In this document: positions 36,003 to 48,231 of the stretch, piece by piece
How the letters are laid out: every line of letters starts with the position of its first letter
Position numbering within the stretch: position 1 is the first letter of the stretch
Origin: CAWJMD01 sp963843835
GTDB lineage: Bacteria > Actinomycetota > Actinomycetes > Actinomycetales > CAWJMD01
Assembly (NCBI GenBank): GCA_963843835.1
Contig: CAWJMD010000001.1
Coordinates: forward strand, 1,196,920-1,260,919
Length of the DNA stretch: 64,000 nt
Direction of reading: 5' to 3'
Translations under genes and position numbers: made by a program
Notes under the pieces: model-generated
Databases searched by the model: none
What the model was told of the DNA's origin: nothing
Seen by the model: only the letters and a program-made list of their open reading frames with translations

Positions 36003-39000
36003 TGCGCCTGCACCGGCTCGAGGTCACCGCCTTCGGCCCGTTCGCCGGCACCGAGACGGTCGACTTCGACGCGCTCGCCGACGCCGGCCTGTTCCTGTTC
36101 ACCGGCCCCACCGGTGCGGGCAAGACGAGCGTGCTGGACGCCGTCTGCTTCGCCCTCTACGGCCAGGTGCCCGGTGCCCGGGGCGGCGGCTCGCGGCGCT
36201 GCGCAGCGACCACGCCGCCGACGGCGTCGCGCCGCAGGTCGTGCTCGAGGTCACGCCTGCGCGGCCGGCGGCTCCGGCTGACCCGCTCCCCGCAGTGGGA
36301 GCGGCCGAAGCGCCGAGGCTCCGGCACGCTCACCGAGCAGTCGCGGGTCCACCTCGAGGAGTGCGGCGGCGGCGGGCTGGACCACGCTGTCCACCCGCCT
36401 GGACGAGACCGGCCACCTGGTCGGGGGCCTGCTGGGGCTCAGCCTCGCCCAGTTCTGCCAGGTGGTGCTCCTCCCCCAGGGCCAGTTCGCCGAGTTCCTG
36501 CGGGCCGACGCCGAGAAGCGCCGCGACCTGCTCGAGAGCCTGTTCGACACCGGCCGGTTCACCGCCGTCGAGCGCTGGCTGGTGGCCCGCCGGCAGGAGA
36601 CCGCTCGCGCGCTGGACGACGTCGACGAGCGGCTGCGCAGGTGCTCGCCCGGGTCGTCGAGGCCGCCGGACTCGACGTCCCGACGAGCTCGCGGACCGCG
36701 CCGCGCCCGGAGCTGGGTGGCCGCTCTGGCTCGAGCCGGCCCGGTCGCACGGGCGACCGCGCAGGAGGCGGCGGCGCTCGCCGCGAGCGGCACGAGGCGG
36801 CGACCGCCGCGGTGGAGAGGCGCCACGCTCGTCGCCGAGGCGCACGCCCGGCGGGCGGCCTGCAGACCCGGCTGGCGCAGCTGACCGAGGCAGCGCCGCC
36901 GATGCACGAGGCGGCCGCCGCCGAGGTCGCCGCCGCGCGGGCGGTCGCGCCGCTGGTCCCGCTGGTGACCGAGGTGGCCCGGCTGCAGGTCGAGCTGGAG
37001 GAGGCCAGCGGCGGTCGCCTCGGCGACCGGGCTGGAGCTCGCCGAGGTGCTGCCGGCGACCGGCACCGACTGCCGCCCCGGTCTCGGCGGTCCGGTGGCC
37101 CGCTCCCGGAGCCCTGCAGGCGGTCGCCCGCGAGCACCGCGGCGAGGTCGGCGGGCTGCGCACCCTGGCCAAGGACGAGGCCGAGGCCGACCGGCTGGCG
37201 ACCGCCACCGACGCCCTCGAGCGCCGGGTCGTCGAGCTCGACGACCAGGCGCCAGCGGCTCGCCGGCGAGCTCGACACCGCGCCGGCGCGCCGGGCCGAG
37301 CTGGAGGCGCCCGCGACCGCAGCCAGGCCGCGATCGCCGGCCTGCCCGGCGCGGGCACCGACGCCGAGGTCGCGCACGGCACGGATTGCGGCAGCCGAGC
37401 AGCGCGACGCGCTGCTGGCTCCGCAGCGTCGCGGCCGCCGACGACCTGCGGGCCCGCACCGACGCCAGCCAGCTGGCCCGCGAGCGCTGGCTCGGGCTGC
37501 GCCAGGCCCGGCTCGACGGCATGGCGGCCGAGCTCGCCGGCGGCCTGCGCGACGGCGCCGACTGCCCGGTCTGCGGCAGCACCGAGCATCCCGCGACCGG
37601 CCGAGGCCGGCGCCGGACGCCGTCGAGCCAAGCGAGGCCGAGGACGCGGCCGCCGCCGAGGTCGCCGGAGCGCCGAGGCGGAGCGCGCCGCCGCGGCCGA
37701 GACGGTGGCCGAGCTGGCGCCGCGCTCGCCGCCGCTCGGTCGGCGGCCGGCGGCGACGACGCCGCTGCGCCGACCTGCGCGCCGCGCCAGCGACGCCGCG
37801 GCCGCCGAGCTCGGCGGCTGACCGGTGCTGGCCGCCAGAGCGTCCGGCGATGCGCAGGACGCGCTCGCCGCGTTCGGCGAGCAGCACGAGGGCTGGGTGC
37901 GCGAGCGGGTCTCCCTCGACCAGGACGCCAAGAACCTGCGGGCGCAGGTGCGCCGACGACCGCGAACGGCTCCAGCGCCTGCGCGCGACTCTCGACCGGC
38001 GCCCGCGGCGACGACCCCTCGATCGCCGCCCGGGCCGCCCGGCTCGCCCGGCTCGCCGACGACCTCGAGGTCGCTGGCTCGCCAGGTCAGCACCGTCGAG
38101 CAGCTCGGCGACCAGGTGACCGCCGCGCTCGCAGCGCGCCGAGCGCGGCCGCCGCGCGACCGCGGGCTCGGCTCGCTGGAGGAGGTCGCCGCCGCCGCAC
38201 CGGGACGACGAGGTCGTCGCCCGGCTGGACGAGGCGCGCCAGCGGCACCTCGCCGAGCTGGCGTCGGTCCGCGAGCAGCTCGCCGAGCCGGCCCTGCCCG
38301 TGCTCGCCGAGGTCCCCCGTCCCGGACCTGGCGGCCCTGCGGGCAGCGTGCGCCGAGACCCAGGCCGCGCGCACCGAGGCCGGCCGGCGCGCAGGCTGCC
38401 GCGGCGGTCGGGTCGAGGCGCTGCTGCCGGCTGCAGGCGCCGTGCTGCGCGCCGTGCTGGCCGAGCGCGGCCCGCTCGCCGAGGAGCACCGCACCGTCGA
38501 CGGGCTGTCCCGGCTGGCCGAGGGCAAGAGCACCGACAACCGGCTGCGGATGAGCCTGTCCGGCTACGTCCTGGCCGCGCGGCTCGAGCAGGTCGCGCTG
38601 CGCCGCGAGCGAGCGGCTGGCCCGGATGTCCTCCGGTCGCTACCAGCTGCTGCACACCGCCGCAGGCCGGCGGCGCCCGGGCCCGCGGCGGCCTGCACCT
38701 GCGGGTGCTCGACGCCTGGACCGGGGTCGAGCGCGACCCGGCGTCGCTGTCCGGCGGCGAGAGCTTCTCGGCCTCGCTGGCGCTGGCGCTCGGCCTCGCC
38801 GACGTCGTCACCGCCGAGGCCGGCGGCACGCTGCTGGAGACGCTGTTCGTCGACGAGGGGTTCGGCAGCCTGGACGAGGACACCCTCGACGAGGTGATGG
38901 GCGTGCTGGACGGCCTGCGCGACGGCGGCCGTACGGTGGGCATCGTGAGCCACGTCGCCGACCTGCGCCAGCGCGTCCCGGTCCAGCTGCGCGTGCAGAA

Positions 39001-39031
39001 GGGTCGCGACGGATCGACCGTGCGGCAGTGA
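36002..39031 (+). CDS. sbcC: Exonuclease subunit SbcC, Rad50-like ATPase (many frameshifts)
   Basis: SbcC is the SMC/Rad50-type ATPase partner of SbcD, about 1000 residues. The N-terminus MRLHRLEVTAFGPFAGTETV leads to the Walker A motif LFTGPTGAGKTSVLDAVCFALYG. The Q-loop region has LLGLSLAQFCQVVLLPQGQF, then AEFLRADAEKRRDLLESLFD. Long coiled coils flank a zinc-hook CxxC (DCPVCGS, near 37560). The C-terminus carries the ABC signature SLSGGESFSASLALAL and the Walker B ETLFVDEGFGSLDE, then GIVSHVADLRQRVP. At least fifteen shifts break the coiled-coil part. The stop overlaps the next gene by three bases. Confidence 0.93.
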
Positions 39032-39555
39032 CGCCCGGCGAGGCGCCGGGTCTCGCCCGGCCACGTGCCGGGCGCCCGTCGGTCTTCGACGTCGACGGCG
39101 TGCTCGCCGACGTCGCGCACCGGGTGCACCACCTGGAGGGTCCGCGCAAGGACTGGCCGCGTTCTTCGCCGCGGCCGCCGACGACCCGCCGCTGGCCACC
39201 GGGCTCGCCCTGGCCGAGCGAGCTCGCTGCCGACCACGACCTGGCCTACCTCACCGGACGGCCGGAGCGGCTGCGCCGGGTGACCCGGCGCTGGCTGGCC
39301 CGGCACGGGCTGCCGGCGGGCCCGCTGTGGATGCGCCCACCGGGGACTTCCGCCCGGCCCGGGTGATGAAGCTCGAGGCGCTGCGCCGGCTGGGCGCCGA
39401 CCAGGAGGTGGAGGTCGTGGTCGACGACGACGAGGCGGTCGTCGACGCACTGCGGGACGCCGGTTTCGCCGTCCTGCAGGCCACCTGGGCCGTCCAGTCC
39501 CGCTCGCGGCCGCCGGACGCTGCGCCGGGCCCAGGAGGAGCAGGGCCGGACCTGA
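39028..39555 (+). CDS. HAD-superfamily phosphatase, polynucleotide 3'-phosphatase-like
   Basis: A roughly 175-residue HAD hydrolase whose GTG start overlaps the sbcC stop (GTGA). Motif I is VFDVDGVLADVAHR (DxDG), motif II is LAYLTGRPERLRR, then RRWLARHGLPAGPLWMRP. The segment WMRPTGDFRPARVMKLEAL followed by VVDDDEAVVDALRDAG (motif IV) resembles the phosphatase half of T4-type polynucleotide kinase/phosphatase. Shifts occur near 39073, 39163, 39218, 39345 and 39515. Tight coupling to sbcDC suggests it cleans 3'-phosphates at ends processed by SbcCD. That is an inference; a nucleotidase role is the alternative. Confidence 0.65.
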
Positions 39556-39670
39556 CCAAGCCGACCGCCGCCCGGCACCGAACCTCCGCGAGCGCACGTC
39601 CAGTCCCTGCGACCCGAGGACCACGTCCGAGGGGAGGAACGGCCGGATGACGATGACCTGACCAGTGCCG

Positions 39671-40278
39671 ATGTCACCATGGCACCCATGGCTCTCCGTC
39701 GCGGCGCCCGAGCAGCAGGCCGCGGACGGACCCGCCGCGCTGGACGACCTCCTGCTCCGTGTCGCCCGCGGGGACGGCCCGGCCTTCGAGCTGCTGTACG
39801 ACCGGGTGGCGAACTCCGTGTTCGGCGTGATCCGCCGGGTGCTGCGTGATCCCGCGCAGTCCGAGGAGGTCGCCCAGGAGGTGCTCGTCGAGGTGTGGCG
39901 GACGGCCACCCGCTTCGACGCCGACCGCGGCACCGCGTCGACCTGGATCCACACCATGGCGCACCGGCGGGCCATCGACCGGGTGCGCGTCGCGCAGGCG
40001 TCGCACGACCGCGAGGAGCGGGTCGCCGTCCGCGACCACGCCCCCGCCTACGACGAGGTCGCCGAGACAGGTCGAGGCCCGGCTGGAGCAGGAGCAGGTA
40101 CGCCGGTGCCTCGGACGGGCTGACCGAGCTGCAGCGCGAGTCGGTCACCCTCGCCTACTACGGCGGCCACACCTACCGCGAGGTGGCCGAGGTGCTCGAC
40201 GTCCCGCTGGGCACGGTCAAGACCCGGCTGCGCGACGGACTGATCCGGCTGCGCGACTGCCTGGGGGTGACGGCGTGA
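39671..40278 (+). CDS. RNA polymerase ECF sigma factor (SigK-like)
   Basis: A roughly 200-residue ECF sigma factor. Region 2 reads LDDLLLRVARGDGPAFELLY, then DRVANSVFGVIRRVLRDPAQ and SEEVAQEVLVEVWRTATRFD, followed by GTASTWIHTMAHRRAIDRVR. Region 4 reads DGLTELQRESVTLAYYGGHT, then YREVAEVLDVPLGTVKTRLR. One-base shifts lie near 40068 and 40115, between the two regions. GTG 39665 is an alternative start in the same frame. The stop overlaps the anti-sigma start (GTGA at 40275). Gene order and sequence match SigK with an RskA-type partner. Confidence 0.88.
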
Positions 40279-41021
40279 CCGACCACGAGCTGCACACCCT
40301 CACCGGCGCCTACGCCGCAGACGCGCTCGACCGCCGACGAGCGGGCCGCCTTCGGCGGCACCTCGAGGCCTGCGCCTCCTGCCGTCAGGAGGTCGCCGAG
40401 CTGACGCGCCACGGCCGCCCGGCTCGCGGTCGCCGCCAGTCAGCGCCGCCCCGTGCGGCACTGCGCGACCGGGTGCTCGCCGAGGTCGCCCGCACCCGGC
40501 AGCTGTCGCCGCTCGGTACCGTGACCAGCCTCGACCGGCGCGCCCGGGCCGCGGCTGGTACCGGCAGCCGGCCACGGCAGCGGCCGCCGTGCTGCTCGTC
40601 GTCGCGACCGGGCTCGGCGGTCTCGCTGTCGCCGAGAACCATCGGGCCGACCAGGCGCGGGTCCGGGCCGACGGGGCCCGGGCAGACGCCGCCCGGATCG
40701 CCGCGGTCGCCGCCGACCCGGACCGCATCGAGCGCACGGTCCCGTTCGCCTCCGGCGGCACCGGCACCGTGCTGCGCGCCGGGGACGTCGCGGTCTTCCT
40801 CGGCCACGACCTGCCCGAGCTGCCGGACGGCCGCGCCTACCAGCTGTGGCGGATGTCCGGTCAGGACTCGCAGTCGGCCGGCGTCCTCGGCCGCGGCGGC
40901 GACGTCACCGGCGTCGTCACCGACCTGGGGCCGGACGACGCCGTCGGGGTCAGCGTGGAGCCGGAGTCCGGCTCGGACCAGCCGACCACCGACCCGGTGT
41001 TCCTCGTCATCGACGGCCTGA
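40275..41021 (+). CDS. Zinc-type anti-sigma factor (RskA-like)
   Basis: A single-pass membrane anti-sigma factor of about 245 residues. The N-terminal domain LHTLTGAYAADAL, then AFxxHLEACASCRQEVAEL, has the HxxxCxxC zinc anti-sigma motif. A transmembrane helix (AAVLLVVATGLGGLAVA) is followed by an Ala/Arg-rich stalk and an extracytoplasmic beta domain (VLRAGDVAVFLGHDLPELPD, AYQLWRMSGQDSQSAGVL, SVEPESGSDQPTTDPVF). This is the domain order of RskA, which releases SigK after regulated proteolysis. Shifts lie near 40330, 40350, 40420 and 40520. The end at 41021 assumes one more shift; otherwise the frame runs to 41170 over the convergent PAP2 gene. Confidence 0.85.
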   Translation: MTDHELHTLTGAYAADALDRRRAGRLRRHLEACASCRQEVAELTRHGRPARGRRQSAPPRAALRDRVLAEVARTRQLSPLGTVTSLDRRARAAAGTGSRPRQRPPCCSSSRPGSAVSLSPRTIGPTRRGSGPTGPGQTPPGSPRSPPTRTASSARSRSPPAAPAPCCAPGTSRSSSATTCPSCRTAAPTSCGGCPVRTRSRPASSAAAATSPASSPTWGRTTPSGSAWSRSPARTSRPPTRCSSSSTA

Positions 41022-41038
41022 CCGGGGCCGACGGCGAC

Positions 41039-41850
41039 TCAGCCGGTCGTGGCGCGCCCCGACCGGTGACCCACAGCCACAACCGGGACGGCGGCACGGC
41101 CGCCGGCCGCGGCGTGACCAGCAGCACCAGCCCGAGCAGCAGGGCGACGACCACGGCGTCGACCCAGTAGTGGTTGGCCGTCACGACGACGACCAGCGTG
41201 GTGAGCACCGGGTGGGCGACGACGACACACCGCCACCGGCTGCTGCGCGGTGCGCACCACGACGAGTGCGATGAGCAGCGCCCAGCCGACGTGCAGGCTC
41301 GGCATCGCGGCGAACTGGTTGGCCACCGTGGCGGCGCCGCCGCCGTACGCGGAGGGGCCGAAGGCCGCCATGGTGTCGAGGAAGCCGAGGCTGGACAGCA
41401 TCCGCGGCGGAGCCAGCGGCATCGCGACGTGCAGCAGCATCGCGAACGCGGTCAACGTGATGATCAGCCGACGGGCCCAGCGGTACTCCTCCGGCGGCCG
41501 CCGCAGCCAGCCCCAGGCCAGGAAGGCGAGCGTCACCGGGAAGTGGACGCCCACGTAGTACCAGTTGGCGGCCTTGAGCAGGTCCGGCCACTGCAGCGAC
41601 CCAGTCCTGCAGGGTCTCCTCGTCGGGGAGCATGCAGCAGCCGCTCGACGTCCCAGACCCGCCAGGCGTTGGCGATCGCCAGGTCGTCGTGGCCGGTGAT
41701 CGCGAGCCGGCCGAGCCGGTAGACGACGAACAGGGTGACCAGCAGCAGGATCTCGCGCAGCAGCGCCGGGCCGGGCCGCAGTTCGTCGAGCCGTCGTGCT
41801 GCCGCCGGACGCCCTCGCCCGGCACCGAGCGTCACCGCACTGCACCGCAC
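41039..41850 (-). CDS. PAP2-family phosphatase / inositol-phosphoceramide-synthase-like
   Basis: A roughly 268-residue membrane protein with about six helices. N-terminal LLREILLLVTLFVVYRLGRL, then DDLAIANAWRVWDVER and WYYVGVHFPVTLAFLAWGWL are followed by the lipid-phosphatase motifs: MPSLHVGWALLIALVVVRTA (C2, PSLHVG) and VTANHYWVDAVVVALLLGL (C3, HxxxD). This pattern is the PAP2_3 group (aureobasidin-resistance type), which includes phosphoinositol and phosphatidylglycerophosphate enzymes. Shifts occur near 41640, 41598, 41237 and 41218. The actual lipid substrate is unknown. Confidence 0.8.
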
Positions 41851-41921
41851 ACCGCCCAGGGTGTCACGGATGCCGACGGTCTCGTGCCCGCGCGTTGTCG
41901 CGCCCCACTGTCACCTCCCCG

Positions 41922-42971
41922 TCAGGCGACGTGGTCGACGGCCCAGCCGAAGACGGCCGGGCAGCGCCGCAGGCCGCCGGGACCAGCCTGCGGCCGCAGC
42001 GCGGGCCGGGCAGCGACGCCCGACGCAGGGCCGACGCCGACCACCGGTAGCGGCGGGTGGCCCGCCGCCAGGCGCGCCGGGTAGTCCGCCGGGCCGGCCG
42101 CTGGACGAGCGCTGCCACAGCCGCGCGGGCGGTGGCCAGCCCGACCGCCACCCCCTCGCCGGTGAGGGCGTCGACGTAGCCCGCGGCGTCGCCGACCAGC
42201 AGCACCCGGCCCTGCCGCGGGGTGCGGGCCGCCTGGCGCAGCGGACCGGCGCCGCGGACCCCGGTCGCGGGCTCGGCGCCCCGCAGCCGGGCGGCCAGCG
42301 CCGGGAACGCCGCCAGCAGCTCGTCGTAGGACGCGCCGTCCCGGCCGCCGAGGAAGGCGACCCCGACCAGGTCGGTCGGAGACCGGCGTCACGTAGGCCT
42401 CGGCACGATGCCCCCAGTGCACCTCGACGTGCTCGCGACCACGGCGCGAGCGCGAAGTGCCGGCGCAGGCCGTAGCCGGCGGCGCGCCGGGCTCCGGCAC
42501 CTGCAGCCCGAGCCGCCGGCGCACCGGGGAGTGCAGGCCGTCGGCGGCGACCAGCCAGCCGGGCCCGCAGGCCGGCCGCCGAGACGCCCGGCCGCGTCCT
42601 GCTCGACCTGGCGCACCGATCCGTGCACCGGACGCATCGCCGAGGTCCGTCGGCGCGGGCTGCCAGCGCCGCGTGCAGCGCGGTGCGGCGTACGCCGAGG
42701 CCCGGGCCCGCGCCGGAAGCCGGCCGTCGACCGAGCGGCCGGGTGCGAGGTAGCGGATGCCGACGAACGGCCGGCCCTGCGGGCGAGACGCCGAGGCGGG
42801 CCAGCTCGTGCGACGGCCGCCGGCATCAGGCCCTTCGCCGCAGGCCTTGTCGACCGGCGTCGGCTGCGCGGCTCGACGACCACGACCCGGCAGCCCGGCC
42901 CGGCAGGCGCCGATCGCGGCGGCCAGCCCGACCGGGCCGCCGCCGGCGACCAGCACGTCGACGTCGGTCAC
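41922..42971 (-). CDS. FAD-dependent oxidoreductase, SrsC/geranylgeranyl-reductase-like
   Basis: A roughly 350-residue flavoprotein hydroxylase. The FAD-binding Rossmann motif is VDVLVAGGGPVGLAAAIGAC, then KACGEGLMP. The mid-protein contains GWLVAADGLHSPVRRRLGL (the DG motif that contacts both FAD and NAD(P)H) and the C-terminal FAD contact GRVLLVGDAAGYVDALTGEG. Many one-base shifts are present (for example 42895, 42778, 42640, 42450, 42378). Its GTG overlaps the methyltransferase stop. The operon order type III PKS, methyltransferase, flavoprotein matches srsABC of Streptomyces griseus, where the flavoprotein hydroxylates alkylresorcinol rings before oxidation to quinones. Confidence 0.8.
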   Translation of the reverse strand: MTDVDVLVAGGGPVGLAAAIGACRAGLPGRGRRAAQPTPVDKACGEGPDAGGRRTSWPASASRPQGRPFVGIRYLAPGRSVDGRLPARARASAYAAPRCTRRWQPAPTDLGDASGARIGAPGRAGRGRASRRPACGPGWLVAADGLHSPVRRRLGLQVPEPGAPPATACAGTSRSRRGREHVEVHWGHRAEAYVTPVSDRPGRGRLPRRPGRRVLRRAAGGVPGAGRPAAGRRARDRGPRRRSAAPGGPHPAAGPGAAGRRRRGLRRRPHRRGGGGRAGHRPRGCGSARPAAGPADYPARLAAGHPPLPVVGVGPASGVAARPALRPQAGPGGLRRCPAVFGWAVDHVA

Positions 42972-43511
42972 GCCGGTCGGCTCGGGGCCAGCGCCGCAGC
43001 GCCCGCTCCTCGGCGGCCACCCGGGTCCGCAGGAGCACACGCGTTGGCGACGGTGAACACGACGGCGGTGACCCAGGCGCTGTGCACCAGCGGCAGGGCG
43101 ACGCCCTCGACCGACGACGGCGACGTAGTTCGGGTGCCGCAGCCAGCGGTACGGCCCGGTGCGCGACCGCGGACAGGCCCGGGCACGACGACGACCCGGG
43201 TGCACCACTGCCGGCCGAGCGTGCGCGATGCACCACCAGCGCAGGCCCTGGGCGGCCAGCGACGAGCGGCGAGCATCGGCCAGCCCAGCCAGGCAGGAAC
43301 GGCCGGTCGGCGAGCGAGCACCTCGACCACCGCGCCCACGAGCAGCCCGGTGTGCAGCACGACCATGGCCGGGTAGTGCCCGGCGCCGGACTCGACGCCG
43401 CCGCGCGGCCAGCGACCAGCGGCGGTTGCGCTCGCTGACGACCAGCTCGGCGACCCGCTCGGCGCCGACCGCGAGCGACCAGCCCGACGTACAGCGACTC
43501 GGCTGCGTCAC
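42968..43511 (-). CDS. Isoprenylcysteine carboxyl methyltransferase family protein (SrsB-like)
   Basis: A roughly 180-residue membrane methyltransferase. Helices VVLHTGLLVGAVVEVLARRP and GWPMLAALVAAQGLRWWCIA precede the SAM-binding C-terminus, which after frame joining reads VAHGPYRWLRHPNYVAVVVE, the RHPxY signature of ICMT/phospholipid methyltransferases, followed by LPLVHSAWVTAVVFTVANA. In srs clusters this enzyme O-methylates the phenolic ring. Shifts occur near 43470, 43265, 43165, 43120 and 43040. Its start overlaps the polyketide synthase stop, and its stop overlaps the flavoprotein start. Confidence 0.8.
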
Positions 43512-44585
43512 CACCGCAGCAGCACCAGCTCGGAGCAGAACCCCGGCCCCATCGCCAGCAGGACCCCGGGCGAACCCGGCCGGGCGGCGGCTCGTCGGCC
43601 AGGGTGTCGGCGAGGACGTGCAGCACCGAGGACGACGACAGGTTGCCGACCCGGGCCAGCGAGTCCCAGGTCCGGCGCAAGGCCGTCGGCGGCAGGTCCA
43701 GCGCGCGCTGCCATCGCCTCGAGCACCTTCGGGCCGCCGGGGTGGGCGACCCAGGTGACGACGTCGCCGATCTTGAGGTCGTGGTCACCGAGGAAGGCCG
43801 CGAGGTCGCCGCCGAGGTGCTCCTCGACGACCTCCGGCACGCCGGCCGCAGAGCACGATCCGGAAGCCGCTGCGCGCCGACGTCCCAGCCCATCACCCGC
43901 TCGGTGTCCGGGTACAGCCGGCTGCGGGAGGCGACCACGTGCGGCCCGGGTCAGGCCCAGCGCGGCGGCCCGCCGCTCGCCCACCATCACCACGGCCGCG
44001 GCGCCGTCGCCGAACAGCCCGCTGCCGACCAGGTTGGCCATCGACGCGTCGTCCCGCTGCACGGTCAGCGAGCACAGCTCGACCGAGAGCAGGACGGCCA
44101 CCCCGTCCGGGTCGCCGCGCAGCAGGTCGTGCACCCGGGCGACCCCGGCGGCGCCGGCGACGCAGCCCAGGCCGAAGACCGGGACCCGGCGCACGTCCGG
44201 GCGCAGCCCGAGCAGCGGCACGAGCCGCGCGTCCAGGCTGGGCGCCGCGATGCCGGTGACCGAGGTCGACCACCATCATGTCGACGTCGCTCGGGCGCCA
44301 GACCGGCCGCCGCGAGCGCGTCGCTGATCGCCTGCGCGCCGAGGTCGGTGCCGACCTCGATGAACGCGTCGTTGGCCGCGCCGAACCCGTCGAGCCCGGC
44401 GTAGGCCTCCAGCGGCAGCGCCAGGTGGCGGTGCGTGCACGCCGGTCGCGCCGGTGCAGGCGGTCGAGCACACCGCCGGTCGCGCCCCGTCGGGGAGCAC
44501 GACCTCGGCGAACGCGTCGGTGATCTCGCTGCTGCGGGTAGCGGTGCCGCGGCAGCGCAGGGGCGACCGCGACCACCTGGCTCAT
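43508..44585 (-). CDS. Type III polyketide synthase (SrsA-like, frameshifted)
   Basis: A roughly 358-residue chalcone/stilbene-synthase-fold enzyme that extends an acyl-CoA with malonyl-CoA and cyclises it. The catalytic Cys lies in VFGLGCVAGAAGVARVHDLL; GDGAAAVVMVGERRAAALGL and SRSRLYPDTERVMGWDVGAS follow. The catalytic His is in DVVTWVAHPGGPKVLEAM, and Asn in RVGNLSSSSVLHVLAD. The C-terminal loop reads LAMGPGFCSELVLLRW. Shifts are near 44535, 44460, 44290, 43945, 43853, 43715 and 43570. Together with the two overlapping downstream genes it forms a phenolic-lipid (alkylresorcinol/alkylquinone) operon. The starter is probably a fatty acyl chain, by analogy. Confidence 0.88.
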
Positions 44586-44690
44586 CCGCCCATCCCGTCA
44601 CCGGCCGTTCGCAGGTTCGCACTAGACCGTCGTCCACATGGACCTCAGCCGTTCGGTTCATTTCCACGCCTCGCGGGCCGAACCCTCCAG

Positions 44691-44718
44691 TTGCCGGCGC
44701 GCAGGCCGACACTAGAGG
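44691..44718 (+). promoter_or_regulatory. Candidate promoter of the DUF5999 gene
   Basis: TTGCCG (44691-44696) and TAGAGG (44713-44718) are 16 bases apart. An AGAGGGAG purine run overlaps the -10 and would serve as ribosome-binding site for GTG 44729. Confidence 0.3.
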
Positions 44719-44781
44719 GAGAGTTGACGTGACCCAGATCACCCCCGACCGTACGACCAGCACCGACGAAAGCCGCGGACC

Positions 44782-44979
44782 ATGTGCTCGCACCAGCCGC
44801 AGTGCCCCTCCGCGGAGGCTCCCGACCGGGAGGCCGCGCACACCGTTGCCTGCCACCCCGAGCAGGGCTGGAGCCTGCTGTGCAACGGCGTCGTGCTGTT
44901 CGAGGACACCGGTGAGCTGCTGCCCGACGGCCGGGTCATCGACCCGCACCGTCCCACCGACCACCACGTCGCCGCCTGA
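44782..44979 (+). CDS. DUF5999 family small Cys-rich protein
   Basis: A 65-residue protein, MCSHQPQCPSAEAPDREAAH, then TVACHPEQGWSLLCNGVVLF and EDTGELLPDGRVIDPHRP. This is the conserved actinobacterial DUF5999 pattern. The spaced Cys and His residues (CSHxxxC, and ACH further on) suggest metal binding. ATG 44782 matches the usual family start but has no ribosome-binding site. A GTG at 44729 has a good AGAGGGAG site and reads VTQITPDRTTSTDESRGP one frame away, so an N-terminal extension with a one-base error is possible. The function is unknown; it is divergent from the PKS operon. Confidence 0.8.
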   Translation: MCSHQPQCPSAEAPDREAAHTVACHPEQGWSLLCNGVVLFEDTGELLPDGRVIDPHRPTDHHVAA

Positions 44980-45024
44980 CCGCTCACCGCACCCGACCCG
45001 GCCGACGCGCTCGGTCGGCAGCCG

Positions 45025-47950
<2,926 letters not shown>

Positions 47951-48002
47951 GGGGCCTCCAGGGGGTCGCCGGCCGTACGTCGGCCGACCGGCCGGCATAC
48001 GG

Positions 48003-48139
48003 TCCCCCTCTGTCGCGGGTGCTCCAGAGCTGCCTGGTCCGCGTGGTCCTGGGTGCCTGAGAGGTTCCGGGGAGGTTGCCCCTTCGGCGCCCCGCCAGGA
48101 TGCCGCCGAGAAGCGCGGCACCCGCGGGATCTCTCCCAC
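48003..48139 (-). ncRNA. Glycine riboswitch upstream of gcvP
   Basis: The gcvP leader contains the conserved glycine-aptamer elements in order: GGGAGAG, GCGCCGAAGGGGCAA, AACCTCTCAGGCA, CAGGACCA and GCTCTGGAG. A single aptamer fits in the space, ending about 55 bases before the GTG. Binding of glycine would switch on cleavage-system expression, as in other bacteria. A TAGACT -10 box (48160-48165, minus strand) places the transcription start just before it. Confidence 0.85.
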
Positions 48140-48231
48140 GCGGGATCGTGAGCACGCGCAGTCTAACCTGCGCGTCGGGGCCGGACGACAGCACCGACCG
48201 GAGCTGTCGCCGCCAGCTGTACGGCTGCGGG

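Noticed and set aside
36559..39975. A minus-strand open frame of over 1100 codons across sbcC
   Set aside because: It is a shadow of the sbcC coding strand in very GC-rich DNA; composition is Arg/Ala/Gly-rich with no family signature, while the plus strand has all SbcC motifs.
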